Assembly: GCF_946478835.1 (NCBI RefSeq)
Contig: NZ_CAMLDV010000015.1
Coordinates: 1 to 37,165, forward strand
Source: an uncultured Bdellovibrio sp.
GTDB lineage: Bacteria; Bdellovibrionota; Bdellovibrionia; Bdellovibrionales; Bdellovibrionaceae
Length of the DNA: 37,165 nucleotides
Direction: 5' to 3'
Part shown: positions 23,180 to 32,103 of the stretch, piece by piece
Numbering within the stretch: the first letter of the stretch is position 1
Layout: each line of letters starts with the position of its first letter
The notes under the pieces: generated by a model
Seen by the model: the letters and a program-made list of their open reading frames with translations, nothing else
What the model was told of the DNA's origin: nothing
Database searches by the model: none
Translations under genes and position numbers: made by a program

Positions 23180-24117
23180 TGATTGCTTTTATCTTTCCTG
23201 GCCTGAATGCTTTACTTAGAAAAGTAGATCGCAATCGTTTTACTCATCTTCCAGAAGTGCAAGAACATTTCTCTCGAGCTGAAAAAGTGATCGCCGAACG
23301 CTTTGGCCAACACGTCAGCTTCAAAGAATTTCTCAATCTTCCTGCTGAAGAAATCTATGCCTTAAAAAATATCAGTCTTGCCGCAGTCGCGATTTGCTGT
23401 ATTCAAGTCGGTGTAGCGCTTCGCTTAAGAAAAAAAATCGGCGATCCCCAATGGGTGATGGGTTGCTCGTTAGGTGATTTAGCACGTGCCGTATTTGCAG
23501 AATGCTACAGCTTTGAAGATGCGGTCTATAATCATATTTGGTTCACTCAGAAAATTGATGGCATCGATAAAATCGGAAAAAATATTGGAGTGCTTGCACC
23601 ACGAGGGCAAAATTTTACTGCCGCCGACTATCAATGGTTTGAAAAAATCTGTGTCGATGTCTCTTGCTTGACTCCTCGCTTTTTAAATATTGGCGGGCGC
23701 TATAAAGATCTTTTAAAAGTGGAAGAGCTCGCGAAAGAAAAAAATTGGAATATCATTGATATTCTCAACTATCCTGTCCATTCACGCTACATTCTGCCTT
23801 ACGTACAAGCTGTTGCCAGTGAATTTGCGACGGTGCAAACTTACACCCCTCGTGTGCCGATTTTTTCAAGCGTGAGCGCCCAAGCTTTGGAGAACCCTGA
23901 TGTTATCAAAGCGGAGTTTTTACTTTGCATCACGCAAGCTGTTCAATGGTCCAAAGCGATTCAATGCCTTGTGAATGAAAAAGGTGTCACTCGGTTTATC
24001 AATATAGGCCCATGCAAAAGCCTCACGGGTCTTATGAAAGACATCCCGGTAACGGTGGAAACACATGAGGCCTCGGACTTGCTCTTGCAATCAGTCGATT
24101 TAGAGATTGTCCAATAA
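23179..24117 (+). CDS. Divergent FabD-like acyltransferase
   Basis: A 312-residue member of the malonyl-CoA:ACP transacylase fold. FPGLNA replaces the usual FPGQGSQ, the nucleophile motif is GCSLGD (S97) rather than GHSLGE, and the catalytic His is H201 in NYPVHSRYI. The C-terminal QAVQWSKAIQCL and FINIGPCKSLTGLMK segments are typical. Aligned with E. coli FabD, the malonyl-binding R117 becomes F122, so a non-carboxylated acyl group is a likely substrate. ATG 23179 shares its A with the TGA of the diiron gene and has GGAG eight bases upstream; a TTG at 23176 is less likely. It is probably not the fatty-acid-synthesis FabD. It may load an acyl chain for the diiron protein. Confidence 0.75.
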   Translation: MIAFIFPGLNALLRKVDRNRFTHLPEVQEHFSRAEKVIAERFGQHVSFKEFLNLPAEEIYALKNISLAAVAICCIQVGVALRLRKKIGDPQWVMGCSLGDLARAVFAECYSFEDAVYNHIWFTQKIDGIDKIGKNIGVLAPRGQNFTAADYQWFEKICVDVSCLTPRFLNIGGRYKDLLKVEELAKEKNWNIIDILNYPVHSRYILPYVQAVASEFATVQTYTPRVPIFSSVSAQALENPDVIKAEFLLCITQAVQWSKAIQCLVNEKGVTRFINIGPCKSLTGLMKDIPVTVETHEASDLLLQSVDLEIVQ

Positions 24118-24143
24118 AATGAAAGACGGCAAGATGGGGACCT

Positions 24144-24806
24144 ATGAACCCATTTCTTGTTTTCGATCTCGACGGCACTTTGATTGATTCGGCTCCAGAT
24201 ATCGTTGTGGCGGTGAACCGCACTCTGAAAAATCATGGGAAAAAAACTCTCAGTGACGAAGTTATTATTTCTCATATTGGTGAAGGTCTTAAAAAACTTA
24301 TCGCCGATCTTTTTATGGGCGACAACCTCGAGCCCGCGCAAATCACCGACCTCGAAATGGAGTTTCTTCGTATTTACGAGTCTGAGATGTTCAATCGAAC
24401 TCAGATTTTTCCCGGTGTCGAAGACTTCTTGGGAAGTTACCAGGGCCCGATAGCCATTATTACCAACAAAAACGAAAGACCCGCTAAAGCAATTCTCAAA
24501 CACCTTGGCTTGGACCGTTTCCCGTGGGTGAATGTCTTTGGGGCCGACACGTTGGAAGAGCGCAAACCCAGTCCCTTACCTCTCCAAACGATGATGAAGC
24601 TTGTGGGCCACACTCCCGAGAATACTTTTATGATTGGCGATGGAGTTCCTGACGTTCTTTCAGCTCTGCGCGCGGATGTTCCGTCCATTGCGATTGAATT
24701 CGGATACACCTCCATGGAACTTCTTCAAAAATATGAGCCGCGAGGAGTTTTGAGTCACTATCGAGAGCTTCCTGAACTCCTTCAGAAACTCTCTCAGAAA
24801 AGATGA
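24144..24806 (+). CDS. HAD family phosphatase, phosphoglycolate phosphatase-like
   Basis: A 220-residue HAD hydrolase of subfamily IA. Motif I DLDGTLIDSAPDI carries nucleophile D8 and acid/base D10; motif II is AIITNK; motif III/IV is seen in RKPSPLPL (Lys) and MIGDGVPDVLSALRA. A helical cap lies between about residues 16 and 85. The wording of motif I and the cap resemble Gph, which dephosphorylates 2-phosphoglycolate formed during DNA repair and oxygenation reactions, but HAD specificity is hard to read, so no symbol is given. It lies 26 bases after the FabD-like gene with a GGGG-type ribosome site and may belong to that operon. Confidence 0.82.
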   Translation: MNPFLVFDLDGTLIDSAPDIVVAVNRTLKNHGKKTLSDEVIISHIGEGLKKLIADLFMGDNLEPAQITDLEMEFLRIYESEMFNRTQIFPGVEDFLGSYQGPIAIITNKNERPAKAILKHLGLDRFPWVNVFGADTLEERKPSPLPLQTMMKLVGHTPENTFMIGDGVPDVLSALRADVPSIAIEFGYTSMELLQKYEPRGVLSHYRELPELLQKLSQKR

Positions 24807-24849
24807 CGCATATTCGCTAGAAAAAAGGACCTGCTCCCCTTTTGTGGAC

Positions 24850-24878
24850 TTGCCTCAGGGCGGCGTGAACTATATAAG
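24850..24878 (+). promoter_or_regulatory. Candidate sigma-70 promoter of the peptide-transport ATPase pair
   Basis: TTGCCT (24850-24855) and TATAAG (24873-24878) are exactly 17 bases apart. The expected transcript start near 24885 lies shortly before the GGGGTGAT ribosome site of the GTG-initiated gene at 24907. Confidence 0.55.
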
Positions 24879-24906
24879 ATGGGGTTTCAAATGGGGGTGA
24901 TCTCCG

Positions 24907-25899
24907 GTGAGCGATCTTCTTTTAGAGGTTCAAAATCTTAAAACGGGCTTTAAAACCGACGACGGCGCTTTTACGGCTGTTGACGACGTAAGCTTCTCTG
25001 TAAAAAAAGGCCAAACTCTTGGAATCGTTGGAGAATCTGGTTGCGGCAAATCCGTAACTTCTCTTTCGGTGATGCGTTTGATCCAAAAGCCTGGGAATAT
25101 CCAATCCGGCAAGGTTCTCTTTAAAGGGAAAGACCTTCTCCAACTGTCCGATGATAAAATGAGAGAAATTCGCGGTAACGAAATCGCGATGATTTTCCAA
25201 GAGCCGATGACTTCTTTGAATCCGGTTTACACTATCGGTGATCAAATCGAAGAAGCTATTTTGCTTCACCAAAAAGATCTTAACAAACAACAAGCTCGCG
25301 AGCGCGCGATTGAAATGCTTCGTAAAGTAGGTATTCCTGCTCCTGAAAAGCGTTTCCACGAATATCCGCACCAACTTTCGGGCGGTATGAGACAGCGTGT
25401 GATGATCGCAATGGCGATCAGCTGCAATCCGGAACTTTTGATTGCCGACGAACCCACAACAGCTTTGGACGTAACAATCCAAGCGCAGATTTTGGATTTG
25501 ATGCGCAAGTTGCAAAAAGATTTCGGCGCAGGAATGATTTTGATCACGCATGACCTTGGCGTTGTCGCAGAGATGTGCCAGGAAGTTGCCGTGATGTATG
25601 CGGGCCGTATTGTTGAATTCGGAACTGTCGAAGATATTTTCTATCGTCCAAAACATCCATATACAAAAGGTCTTTTGGATTCTATTCCGCACTTTGAAAC
25701 AGGTCACAAGCTTGAAGAGCTTAAGACTATCAAAGGCATGGTTCCAAGCCTCTACAACCTTCCTAAAGGTTGCCGCTTTGCGGATCGTTGCCCTTATGTT
25801 CAAGACGACTGCCGTGCTGCTTACCCGAACCTTGAAAATCTTCGTGGTCTTCACAAAGTGGCTTGCTATCACCCGTTGAGTGAAGAGGTACAAAAATAA
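24907..25899 (+). CDS. Peptide ABC transporter ATP-binding protein, OppD/DppD type
   Basis: A 330-residue ATPase of the di-/oligopeptide or nickel uptake family. Walker A GESGCGKS is at 42-49, the signature is LSGGMRQRV, Walker B is [12 protein letters not shown] and the switch His is in ILITHDLGV. The C-terminal oligopeptide-family extension (about 280-325) holds the conserved cysteines in [18 protein letters not shown] and KVACYHP, which bind an iron-sulfur cluster in characterised DppD. It starts at GTG 24907 and its stop shares one base with the ATG of the next gene. Substrate could be dipeptides, oligopeptides or another small solute, because no permease or binding protein is present to decide. 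Confidence 0.92.
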   Translation: MSDLLLEVQNLKTGFKTDDGAFTAVDDVSFSVKKGQTLGIVGESGCGKSVTSLSVMRLIQKPGNIQSGKVLFKGKDLLQLSDDKMREIRGNEIAMIFQEPMTSLNPVYTIGDQIEEAILLHQKDLNKQQARERAIEMLRKVGIPAPEKRFHEYPHQLSGGMRQRVMIAMAISCNPELLIADEPTTALDVTIQAQILDLMRKLQKDFGAGMILITHDLGVVAEMCQEVAVMYAGRIVEFGTVEDIFYRPKHPYTKGLLDSIPHFETGHKLEELKTIKGMVPSLYNLPKGCRFADRCPYVQDDCRAAYPNLENLRGLHKVACYHPLSEEVQK

Positions 25900-26867
25900 T
25901 GAGCACTCCTCTTTTGAAAGTCGAAAACGTTACGAAGAGCTTTCCTATTTACGGTGGAGTTTTCAGCCGTGAAGTGGCTGCTGTAAAAGCAGTTCAAGGT
26001 GTGTCTTTCCAATTGAACAAAGGTGAAACTTTGGGCCTTGTGGGTGAATCCGGTTGCGGAAAATCCACTTTAGGTCGTTGCTTGATTCGTCTTCACGATA
26101 CGACTTCTGGAAATATTATTTACAACGGCAAAGACATCACGCACATCCAAGGCGAAGAGCTTCGTGATATGCGTAAAAAAATGCAAATCATCTTCCAAGA
26201 TCCATTTGCCTCTTTGAATCCGCGCATGACTATCGGTTCAATTCTTGAAGAACCGCTGATCATTCACAATCTTTATGGTTCTGCAAAAGACCGCCAGGAT
26301 CGCATCCATGAATTGATCGACCTTGTGGGACTTCGCCGTGAACACTTGAATCGTTATCCGCATGAGTTCTCAGGTGGACAACGTCAACGTGTGGGTATCG
26401 CGCGTGCTTTGGCCGTGAATCCTGAATTGATTGTGTGTGACGAGCCTGTTTCTGCATTGGACGTTTCCATCCAAGCGCAAGTCATCAATCTTTTGATGGA
26501 GCTTCAACAAAAGCTCGGTCTGACTTACATCTTCATCGCCCATGACTTAAAAGTCGTTGAACACGTTTCAACTAAAGTGGCGGTGATGTACTTAGGTAAA
26601 ATCGTTGAGATGGCGGAAGCGGAAGAACTTTACCGCAATCCAAAACATCCCTATACGAAAGCCCTGATGTCAGCGATCCCAGTTCCAGATCCTCGCCGTA
26701 AAGACGAGCGTATCATTTTGACTGGCGACGTTCCTTCACCAATCAATCCTCCGACAGGTTGCCACTTCCACCCTCGTTGCCCTATGGCGATTGAAGAGTG
26801 CAAGACGATCGTCCCGCCTTTGGAAGAAAAATCCAAAGACCACATCGCAGCCTGCATTCGAGTATAA
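25899..26867 (+). CDS. Peptide ABC transporter ATP-binding protein, OppF/DppF type
   Basis: A 322-residue partner ATPase of the preceding OppD/DppD-type protein; the two form the cytoplasmic heterodimer that powers import through a permease pair encoded elsewhere. Walker A GESGCGKS is at 49-56, the signature is FSGGQRQRV, Walker B is [12 protein letters not shown] and the switch His is in IFIAHDLKV. The C-terminal extension has [16 protein letters not shown] and AACIRV cysteines. ATG 25899 overlaps the previous stop by one base (TAATG), so the pair is translationally coupled. Codon use is regular, in keeping with good expression. Confidence 0.92.
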   Translation: MSTPLLKVENVTKSFPIYGGVFSREVAAVKAVQGVSFQLNKGETLGLVGESGCGKSTLGRCLIRLHDTTSGNIIYNGKDITHIQGEELRDMRKKMQIIFQDPFASLNPRMTIGSILEEPLIIHNLYGSAKDRQDRIHELIDLVGLRREHLNRYPHEFSGGQRQRVGIARALAVNPELIVCDEPVSALDVSIQAQVINLLMELQQKLGLTYIFIAHDLKVVEHVSTKVAVMYLGKIVEMAEAEELYRNPKHPYTKALMSAIPVPDPRRKDERIILTGDVPSPINPPTGCHFHPRCPMAIEECKTIVPPLEEKSKDHIAACIRV

Positions 26868-26924
26868 AGAAGTTACCTCTTTTTTCCGATAACTCCCCTA
26901 AGACATGTGTTGCTTGGGGAGTCT

Positions 26925-27746
26925 ATGAAAACACAGGGAAAAGTTTGGATTATCTACGATGCTGAGACAAAAACGCAGACGAAACCTATGTCTGTAGTTC
27001 AAGCTCAGGTCGCCTTGCTTTCTCTTGCTGATAAAAATCCCGGCAAATACTTTCTTTGGACTCCAGGTTGGGAAGAATGGGTTTGCGTTCGCGAATTCCT
27101 GGAATCCGATCAGAAATATTTCGTGATGGCCCAACCGCCAAAACCGATGGAACCAGGCGGTCTTCCTCAAGACACTTTGACAGCGACACAAAATGCTCCT
27201 GCCACTAACAATCCTGACAGCCCTTACACACAAGTCGTTGTGGGCGATGCGCCGATCAAACATCAAGAAATCGGTGGCTATCATGTGAAGGATTTTAATG
27301 GCGATGAGCTGGATCTTTCGAAAATCAAAAAAGTAAAACCGGAAGCAACAAAGAAAAAATCATCTGAAGCTGCTCCGAAAGAAGAACCCAGTGGGGCCGA
27401 CCGTCGTCGTGATCCACGTCACAACTTCAAAATTGAAGTCGTTCTGGTTTCTAAGATTCGTTCTTTCCGCACGCATTCAAAAAATATTTCTTTAAGCGGA
27501 ACCATGCTTGAAGACGAAATCCCTCGAGATTTTTTAAACAAGCCTTTTGACTTGATCATCGTCAATCCTTTTGAAGCTGATCCCTCTAAAGCACGCCTGC
27601 TCTTCAGAGCCAAGATCGTCGGTGATATGACCGATCCGCGCCGTCTGATGTTCATCGAGCAAGACGTTGCCATGACTCTACGTCTGGATGCACTTTTGAA
27701 AGCGTACGTAGCTTACCAAGATCAAGTGCGCCGAAGCGCGGGCTAG
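26925..27746 (+). CDS. GYF_2-like plus PilZ domain protein (c-di-GMP receptor)
   Basis: GGGGAG before ATG 26925 sets the start (frame opens at TTG 26907), giving 273 residues. The N-terminal part (about residues 1-62, with KVWIIYD and WTPGWEEWVCVREF) resembles the GYF_2/DUF4339 fold; a Pro/Gln-rich linker follows, then a C-terminal PilZ domain. PilZ c-di-GMP contacts are present: RRRDPRHN (RxxxR) and NISLSGTML (N/DxSxxG). It should bind cyclic di-GMP and relay it by protein contact. A second protein of the same architecture is at 33904-34755 and a GGDEF enzyme is at the right edge. No operon partner is evident. Confidence 0.82.
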   Translation: MKTQGKVWIIYDAETKTQTKPMSVVQAQVALLSLADKNPGKYFLWTPGWEEWVCVREFLESDQKYFVMAQPPKPMEPGGLPQDTLTATQNAPATNNPDSPYTQVVVGDAPIKHQEIGGYHVKDFNGDELDLSKIKKVKPEATKKKSSEAAPKEEPSGADRRRDPRHNFKIEVVLVSKIRSFRTHSKNISLSGTMLEDEIPRDFLNKPFDLIIVNPFEADPSKARLLFRAKIVGDMTDPRRLMFIEQDVAMTLRLDALLKAYVAYQDQVRRSAG

Positions 27747-27833
27747 TCTTAGTCTAGATTTCCAAACTGTAAATCAAGAATCCTTAACATCGCTCCGATA
27801 TCTTATTTTGAAGCACGTTAAGGAGAAAACAAT

Positions 27834-28988
27834 ATGAGTACAGCGAAGTACTTCGTTCTCTTAGGATCTCTCACAGCACTTATTTCTGCGTGTCAGCCGC
27901 CCGTTCCTGAAGAAGACACTGTGTCCTCTCAATCGACACGCTACCTTTACGTAGCTTCGGGACTTTGCTATTCCGGCACAGGGAATACGACTTACACTTC
28001 CTCCACGGCATCCAACGTGATCTTTAAGGTCAACCTTGAGACTGGTGCTTATGAAGGCCGTGTCGCCGACTTTACCAAGGCCACAGAGGCGACAGGCACA
28101 ACTCCGGTGAGTATTTCTAATTATGACGACACACATATGATGGTCTTGTTAGAGCACACAGGACAAAGACGAATTGAACTTATCGAGAAAAAACTCGATG
28201 GAGCAAGAACGACTTTCTATAACAACACATCAACAACAGCCCCGATTGGTGCACTTCAATCAGCTGCAAAATTTGTGATGAGTGTTGCTGACGGATTCCT
28301 TATCAGCCGCACAACGGCGATTGAAAAACTGGATGCCGGTAAAGGTCGCCAAGCAGGAACCGGAACAAATGCCTGGGTGCAAAGCCCTGGTGGAGCTTGT
28401 TCGGCGTCGGCTGTGAATATCACTTCTCTTCTCACTTATCCAACGACAACAAATACGGCGGGATACAATATCGTCTATACGCACTCACAAAATGCATCTT
28501 CAGCAACGAACAATCGCCTTGGCGTGATCAATGGCGCGACAGGATGGAACGGTACTTCCGGATGTCTGGACGATCAATCCACAGTGGGGGCAACGGCTTA
28601 TCCGACGGCTTCCGCTTATATGAGTGCGTTTAAACGTATGGTGGTCTCTTACGCTGGAACAAATGCAGCTTTGCAAAACTCGTTGTATTCTTATGCTATC
28701 GACGATGCCGCGACTTCCAATATCATCAGTGATCCTGTGAATGGTTTTGAAAACCCTAGTGTCATCTATGGTGCCTCTGCGATGACTTACGACGAAGCTA
28801 AAGGATATCTGTATGTCGCGACTGGCAGCACTGTTTCTACAAACCTGACGACAGGAAATGCGCCCTATAACATTGAAAAATTCAGCTACAATCCAACGAC
28901 AAAAGTTTTCACAAGAGTCGGCAGTACGACTTTCTATTCTGGAAACTATGAAACTCGTTGTATCTCTTCAATGTTTGTCGGGAACTAA
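27834..28988 (+). CDS. Lipoprotein of unknown function
   Basis: A 384-residue protein with a lipoprotein signal peptide (lipobox ISAC, C20) and an AAGGAG ribosome site. After a short acidic stretch the mature part is rich in Thr, Ser, Asn and Ala and has repeated strand-like segments such as TRYLYVASG, VIFKVNLETGAYEG, YNIVYTH and KGYLYVATGS. These resemble the blades of a beta-propeller or a surface-exposed beta-rich domain, but no family is recognised. Several cysteines may form disulfides. Its TAA stop overlaps the stop of the convergent subtilase gene by four bases. Confidence 0.78.
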   Translation: MSTAKYFVLLGSLTALISACQPPVPEEDTVSSQSTRYLYVASGLCYSGTGNTTYTSSTASNVIFKVNLETGAYEGRVADFTKATEATGTTPVSISNYDDTHMMVLLEHTGQRRIELIEKKLDGARTTFYNNTSTTAPIGALQSAAKFVMSVADGFLISRTTAIEKLDAGKGRQAGTGTNAWVQSPGGACSASAVNITSLLTYPTTTNTAGYNIVYTHSQNASSATNNRLGVINGATGWNGTSGCLDDQSTVGATAYPTASAYMSAFKRMVVSYAGTNAALQNSLYSYAIDDAATSNIISDPVNGFENPSVIYGASAMTYDEAKGYLYVATGSTVSTNLTTGNAPYNIEKFSYNPTTKVFTRVGSTTFYSGNYETRCISSMFVGN

Positions 28989-30691
28989 TTGCTTCCAGTG
29001 AAATTTAAAGACCACCTAGTGAGCGTTCCTGTATGGGTGGCGGTACCGTCGATAACCTTCACTGTCCAATTGCCTTGAGAGTTCTCTCGATAAAAGGCAT
29101 TCGTTAAGAAAACTTCGCCCTGATAATTTGCAACATTGCGAAGAGCATTGTTCATGTTAATCACGATGCTTTTTGTACCGCTTGGTGATGTCAGTTCCAG
29201 CGCGAGATTTGCAATATTTGTGTGTGTCACCCACACGCGAAGCTGCACAGATTCAATTTTGATATTCGTATTTACAAACATGGTGTCTGAAGCACCTGTA
29301 GCACTGTTATCCGGAATACCTAGATTCAACCCGCTTCGATCGTCCACCCAGTTTGTCTCAACATAAGAGTTAAACGGAGAGGTATAGGACCTCGCCATCG
29401 CAACAGCGGCATCCACATTCACTCGTCCGAATCCATACCAATTGTGAAATTTAAAACCGGCTCCGTTTTGCACCCACACTTGTTCCCACACGGCGCCAGA
29501 CGGAATGGGCTCTGACGGTTTGGGATGAGAAATAGAACCTGACGTTGTGTAGTGAACTGGCACCGCCGTCTTCGCTAAAATATATTTTATATCACGCCAG
29601 CTTAAGTTCGGATTTGCCTGCAACAAAAGAGCGATAGAGCCACTCAACACCGGGGCCGCCGCCGAAGTTCCGTTGAATGTCGCCGTGTAATTGCAATTAG
29701 TGTTTCCCAATCCTCCACGTTCAAACTCTAGCTTTCCTGAAATCGTTGAAGTCGAGAAGCCTTTTGTGCATCCCATGCGATCCGTTGTGATCATCGCAGG
29801 CGAGTCGTCGCCAAACTCTCCGCCGAAGGAAGAAATCCACACGTTGGATCCTGGCGAAGAGTAACTTGCAGCATAACCGGAAGCGTTCAACGCCGCCGTT
29901 AGAATTGTATAAGGCGTGCTATTGTCCGAATCGAAATTGGCGTTCCCAACGCAGTATTCAGAGGTCGAGCCTTTGCAATGCACCATAAAGTCATTGCCCG
30001 CAGACTTAACATAGATCGCGCCTTTTCCTGAACGACCACTCAGGGCACCCGAACGCATTTGTGATTGGAAAGTCGCCACCGGAGTGATCAAACTGTTTTG
30101 TGCCGATCCCCAACTCATACTGAAAATATCAAAAGCTCCGCCTGCTTGGTCCACCAACGCGGCTTCTGACTGTACCACTGCAGAGGACAAAAAATTTGCA
30201 GAAGCCAAAGAGGCTTCAAAAGCGACACCTTTACTGCCCTTGCCATTGGCTGCTGCCGCGGCGGCAAGACCTGCCACCGCCGTCCCGTGGTTGTCATCAG
30301 TGGCTTTCGGTGGCGAGGAATTCGCAAGATATGGAGAGCCCTTTGTATAATCTTTCGAAACACCTGTATAAAGATAATTCGCTTTCAAATCTTCATGCGT
30401 GTCTTCTACGCCATCATCAGAAATAAGAATTTTAATTCCCTTACCACTAATGCCGCTGAGCCACGTTTGTAGAAGGTTTAAATCATTTCCTGACTCACCT
30501 GAATCTACTGAAAAAACTTTCTGGGCGGTGTTGCTGATATGCCAAGCCATATCTAAAAACGGATCGGCCGTCTTAGGATCGCCCGAAACTTTAAATCCGT
30601 TTTCCGCACAGTTCGTAAAGAACACCCCTGTGATGAGGCTCACCACAAACAACGCACATAAAGCTTGAGTCTTTTTACTAATTCTTCTCAT
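28985..30691 (-). CDS. Kexin-like subtilase (S8 peptidase) with C-terminal P-domain, no own prodomain
   Basis: A 568-residue exported serine protease. Residues 1-28 form a signal peptide ending FFTNC; the lipobox is non-standard (Asn before C28) but such sequences occur in Bdellovibrio lipoproteins as I recall, so lipid anchoring is possible. The catalytic domain begins almost at once (DPFLDMAWHISN), as in mature kexins. The triad is D92 (ISDDGVED), H135 (DDNHGTAVAG) and S343 (FNGTSAAAP), with N233 as oxyanion residue. A jelly-roll P-domain (about 440-568, with VWVTHTNIANLALELTSPSG) follows. Normal subtilases carry an 80-residue chaperone prodomain before the catalytic domain; here it is absent and the overlapping upstream gene seems to supply one. 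Likely role: degradation or processing of proteins in the envelope or outside the cell. Confidence 0.9.
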   Translation of the reverse strand: MRRISKKTQALCALFVVSLITGVFFTNCAENGFKVSGDPKTADPFLDMAWHISNTAQKVFSVDSGESGNDLNLLQTWLSGISGKGIKILISDDGVEDTHEDLKANYLYTGVSKDYTKGSPYLANSSPPKATDDNHGTAVAGLAAAAAANGKGSKGVAFEASLASANFLSSAVVQSEAALVDQAGGAFDIFSMSWGSAQNSLITPVATFQSQMRSGALSGRSGKGAIYVKSAGNDFMVHCKGSTSEYCVGNANFDSDNSTPYTILTAALNASGYAASYSSPGSNVWISSFGGEFGDDSPAMITTDRMGCTKGFSTSTISGKLEFERGGLGNTNCNYTATFNGTSAAAPVLSGSIALLLQANPNLSWRDIKYILAKTAVPVHYTTSGSISHPKPSEPIPSGAVWEQVWVQNGAGFKFHNWYGFGRVNVDAAVAMARSYTSPFNSYVETNWVDDRSGLNLGIPDNSATGASDTMFVNTNIKIESVQLRVWVTHTNIANLALELTSPSGTKSIVINMNNALRNVANYQGEVFLTNAFYRENSQGNWTVKVIDGTATHTGTLTRWSLNFTGSN

Positions 30692-31409
30692 ACCGACGAC
30701 TCAACACTTCCATTTTAACTTCCTCAACAGAGGCCTCACCTTTGAGAGCGTCTTGAAAAGACTGCAAATCAAAAGGCTCCTGAGAAGACGTCACGAAATA
30801 CGTACGAATATTGGGGAACGAATTTAAAACTTTTAAGCCCGATGCTTGAGTTAAAATATCCGGTGAAACACCTTCTTTAAGAATGACCGTGAAGACTCCT
30901 GTGACGATCCCCACTTCATCCAAGCGGGTATCCATCACAACCAAAGGATGTGCTGATGAGAAATTTTTGAAATCGTTAACCGCAGCTTCTTCTTCCACGA
31001 GATAATAACCGTTCACCTCACCGAGGATATTTCCTTGAGGCTTTCTACCCGCCGATTTTAAAATTGCACTCACGCCATTCCAAAGCTTCCAGCGTGAATC
31101 TGCAAACAAACCAACTTCTTCAAGATTTGCATTTTTCGTATTGATGGTTTTAGCGCCGCGAATGGATTTAAGATCACGAATCTTTCCACGCGCTGGCATT
31201 CCTTGAGGTTGTTCTGAAGAGGCCACTTCCGTGACTTGCGTTGTTGCTGCCGGGGAATTTTCAGGGGTCGGAGTTTTAGAAGATTGCGCTTCTTCCTGAT
31301 TTTCAGAAACTGTATGGAACTCTGGTGTCTCGCCTTTGTTAGAAAGGACAAGAGCAAAAACAGCTCCTAAAAGAACTAAGAATAAAACGACCAGTGTTCG
31401 ACGTGCCAT
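30678..31409 (-). CDS. Membrane-anchored protein with candidate subtilase prodomain
   Basis: A 243-residue protein with an N-terminal transmembrane or signal-anchor helix (about residues 4-23), a long Pro/Ser/Thr/Gln linker (about 25-85) and a C-terminal domain (about 95-243). Its last 85 residues read like an S8 prodomain/I9 inhibitor fold: strand FTVILKEGV, helix DILTQASG, strand LKVLNSFPNIRTYFVTSS, helix LQSFQDALKG, strand VEEVKMEVLSRRY, ending in a basic RRYEKN. The gene overlaps the start of the subtilase gene by 14 bases, so the two are translationally coupled. I infer a trans-acting chaperone or inhibitor for that protease. GAAGG lies before the ATG. Confidence 0.65.
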   Translation of the reverse strand: MARRTLVVLFLVLLGAVFALVLSNKGETPEFHTVSENQEEAQSSKTPTPENSPAATTQVTEVASSEQPQGMPARGKIRDLKSIRGAKTINTKNANLEEVGLFADSRWKLWNGVSAILKSAGRKPQGNILGEVNGYYLVEEEAAVNDFKNFSSAHPLVVMDTRLDEVGIVTGVFTVILKEGVSPDILTQASGLKVLNSFPNIRTYFVTSSQEPFDLQSFQDALKGEASVEEVKMEVLSRRYEKN

Positions 31410-31544
31410 GAGCCTTCTATTTTAACCAGTAAAACATCCTCCTGCTCACTATTTTCTTTGTAAATTATTGGGAAAGTATGGAAGTACTTTTGAATCTCAT
31501 TATGGAACAATACCTTCGTCCATAAGACTTCCCACAAAAAATAA

Positions 31545-31574
31545 AAAAGCCTTCGCGAAATCACGAAGGCTTTT
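31545..31574 (-). terminator. Intrinsic terminator after the trxB-receiver operon
   Basis: An 11-bp perfect stem (31545-31555 with 31564-31574) has an eight-base loop and, on the minus strand, a following T-rich run. It lies 25 bases after the stop of the receiver gene at 31599 and ends that transcript. Confidence 0.85.
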
Positions 31575-31598
31575 GAGTCTTTTTAAATGGAGACCTAA

Positions 31599-32096
31599 TT
31601 ATTCGTTCAACTTTAAAAGGGTATGAACTGTCTTCTTAAGTTTCTCAACGTCGAAAGGTTTTTTGATATAGTCATCGGCACCGATCTCGAAGGCTTTTTT
31701 CATGTCATCTTCAGACGCTTTTCCAGAAACGAAAACCAATGGGATTTTCTTAAGGTCTTTGTGATCTTTTAAAAGCTGCGCAAGCTCAAAACCGTTCACC
31801 CATGGAAGGCCCACGTCCATCAAGATCAAATCCACCGGGTGGTCATCCAAAGCTGTTGAAAGTTCTGTGCCGTCTGCTGCAAGCTTCGTCACGTAACCTT
31901 CGCTTTCAAGGATTCTCTTCATCGCCAAACGCATTGTCTCGTCATCTTCAATGACCAGAATAACTTTGGGGTCGAGTTTCTTTTTTGCTTCACGAAATGA
32001 ATCCAAAGAGACAACGTCTTGGCTCGCGATGCGCGCCTTCGTCATCTTTTCGATCTTCTCGATTAAATCCTTGGTGTTGATCTTTTTATCCTTCAT
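31599..32096 (-). CDS. Response regulator (REC domain with N-terminal helical extension), coupled to trxB
   Basis: The ATG at 32096 with AAGGA four bases upstream is the likely start (165 residues); the open frame continues upstream inside trxB. The first 43 residues form a charged helical extension, then one receiver domain: acidic pocket E50/D51, phospho-acceptor D94 (ILMDVGLP), S124 and K145 (YIKKPF). There is no output domain. Its ribosome site overlaps the trxB stop codon (TAAGGA), so translation is coupled to trxB. How a phosphorelay protein would be linked to thioredoxin reductase is unknown; the operon ends in a strong terminator. Confidence 0.88.
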   Translation of the reverse strand: MKDKKINTKDLIEKIEKMTKARIASQDVVSLDSFREAKKKLDPKVILVIEDDETMRLAMKRILESEGYVTKLAADGTELSTALDDHPVDLILMDVGLPWVNGFELAQLLKDHKDLKKIPLVFVSGKASEDDMKKAFEIGADDYIKKPFDVEKLKKTVHTLLKLNE

Positions 32097-32103
32097 ACGT
32101 TCC

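Noticed and set aside
24823..24845. Weak hairpin after the Gph-like gene
   Set aside because: Only about six pairs and a short T-run; too weak to call a terminator.
24922..25893. Long minus-strand open frame (323 codons) across the OppD-type gene
   Set aside because: It lies wholly antisense to a clear ABC ATPase, has no recognisable domain and is a by-product of codon bias.
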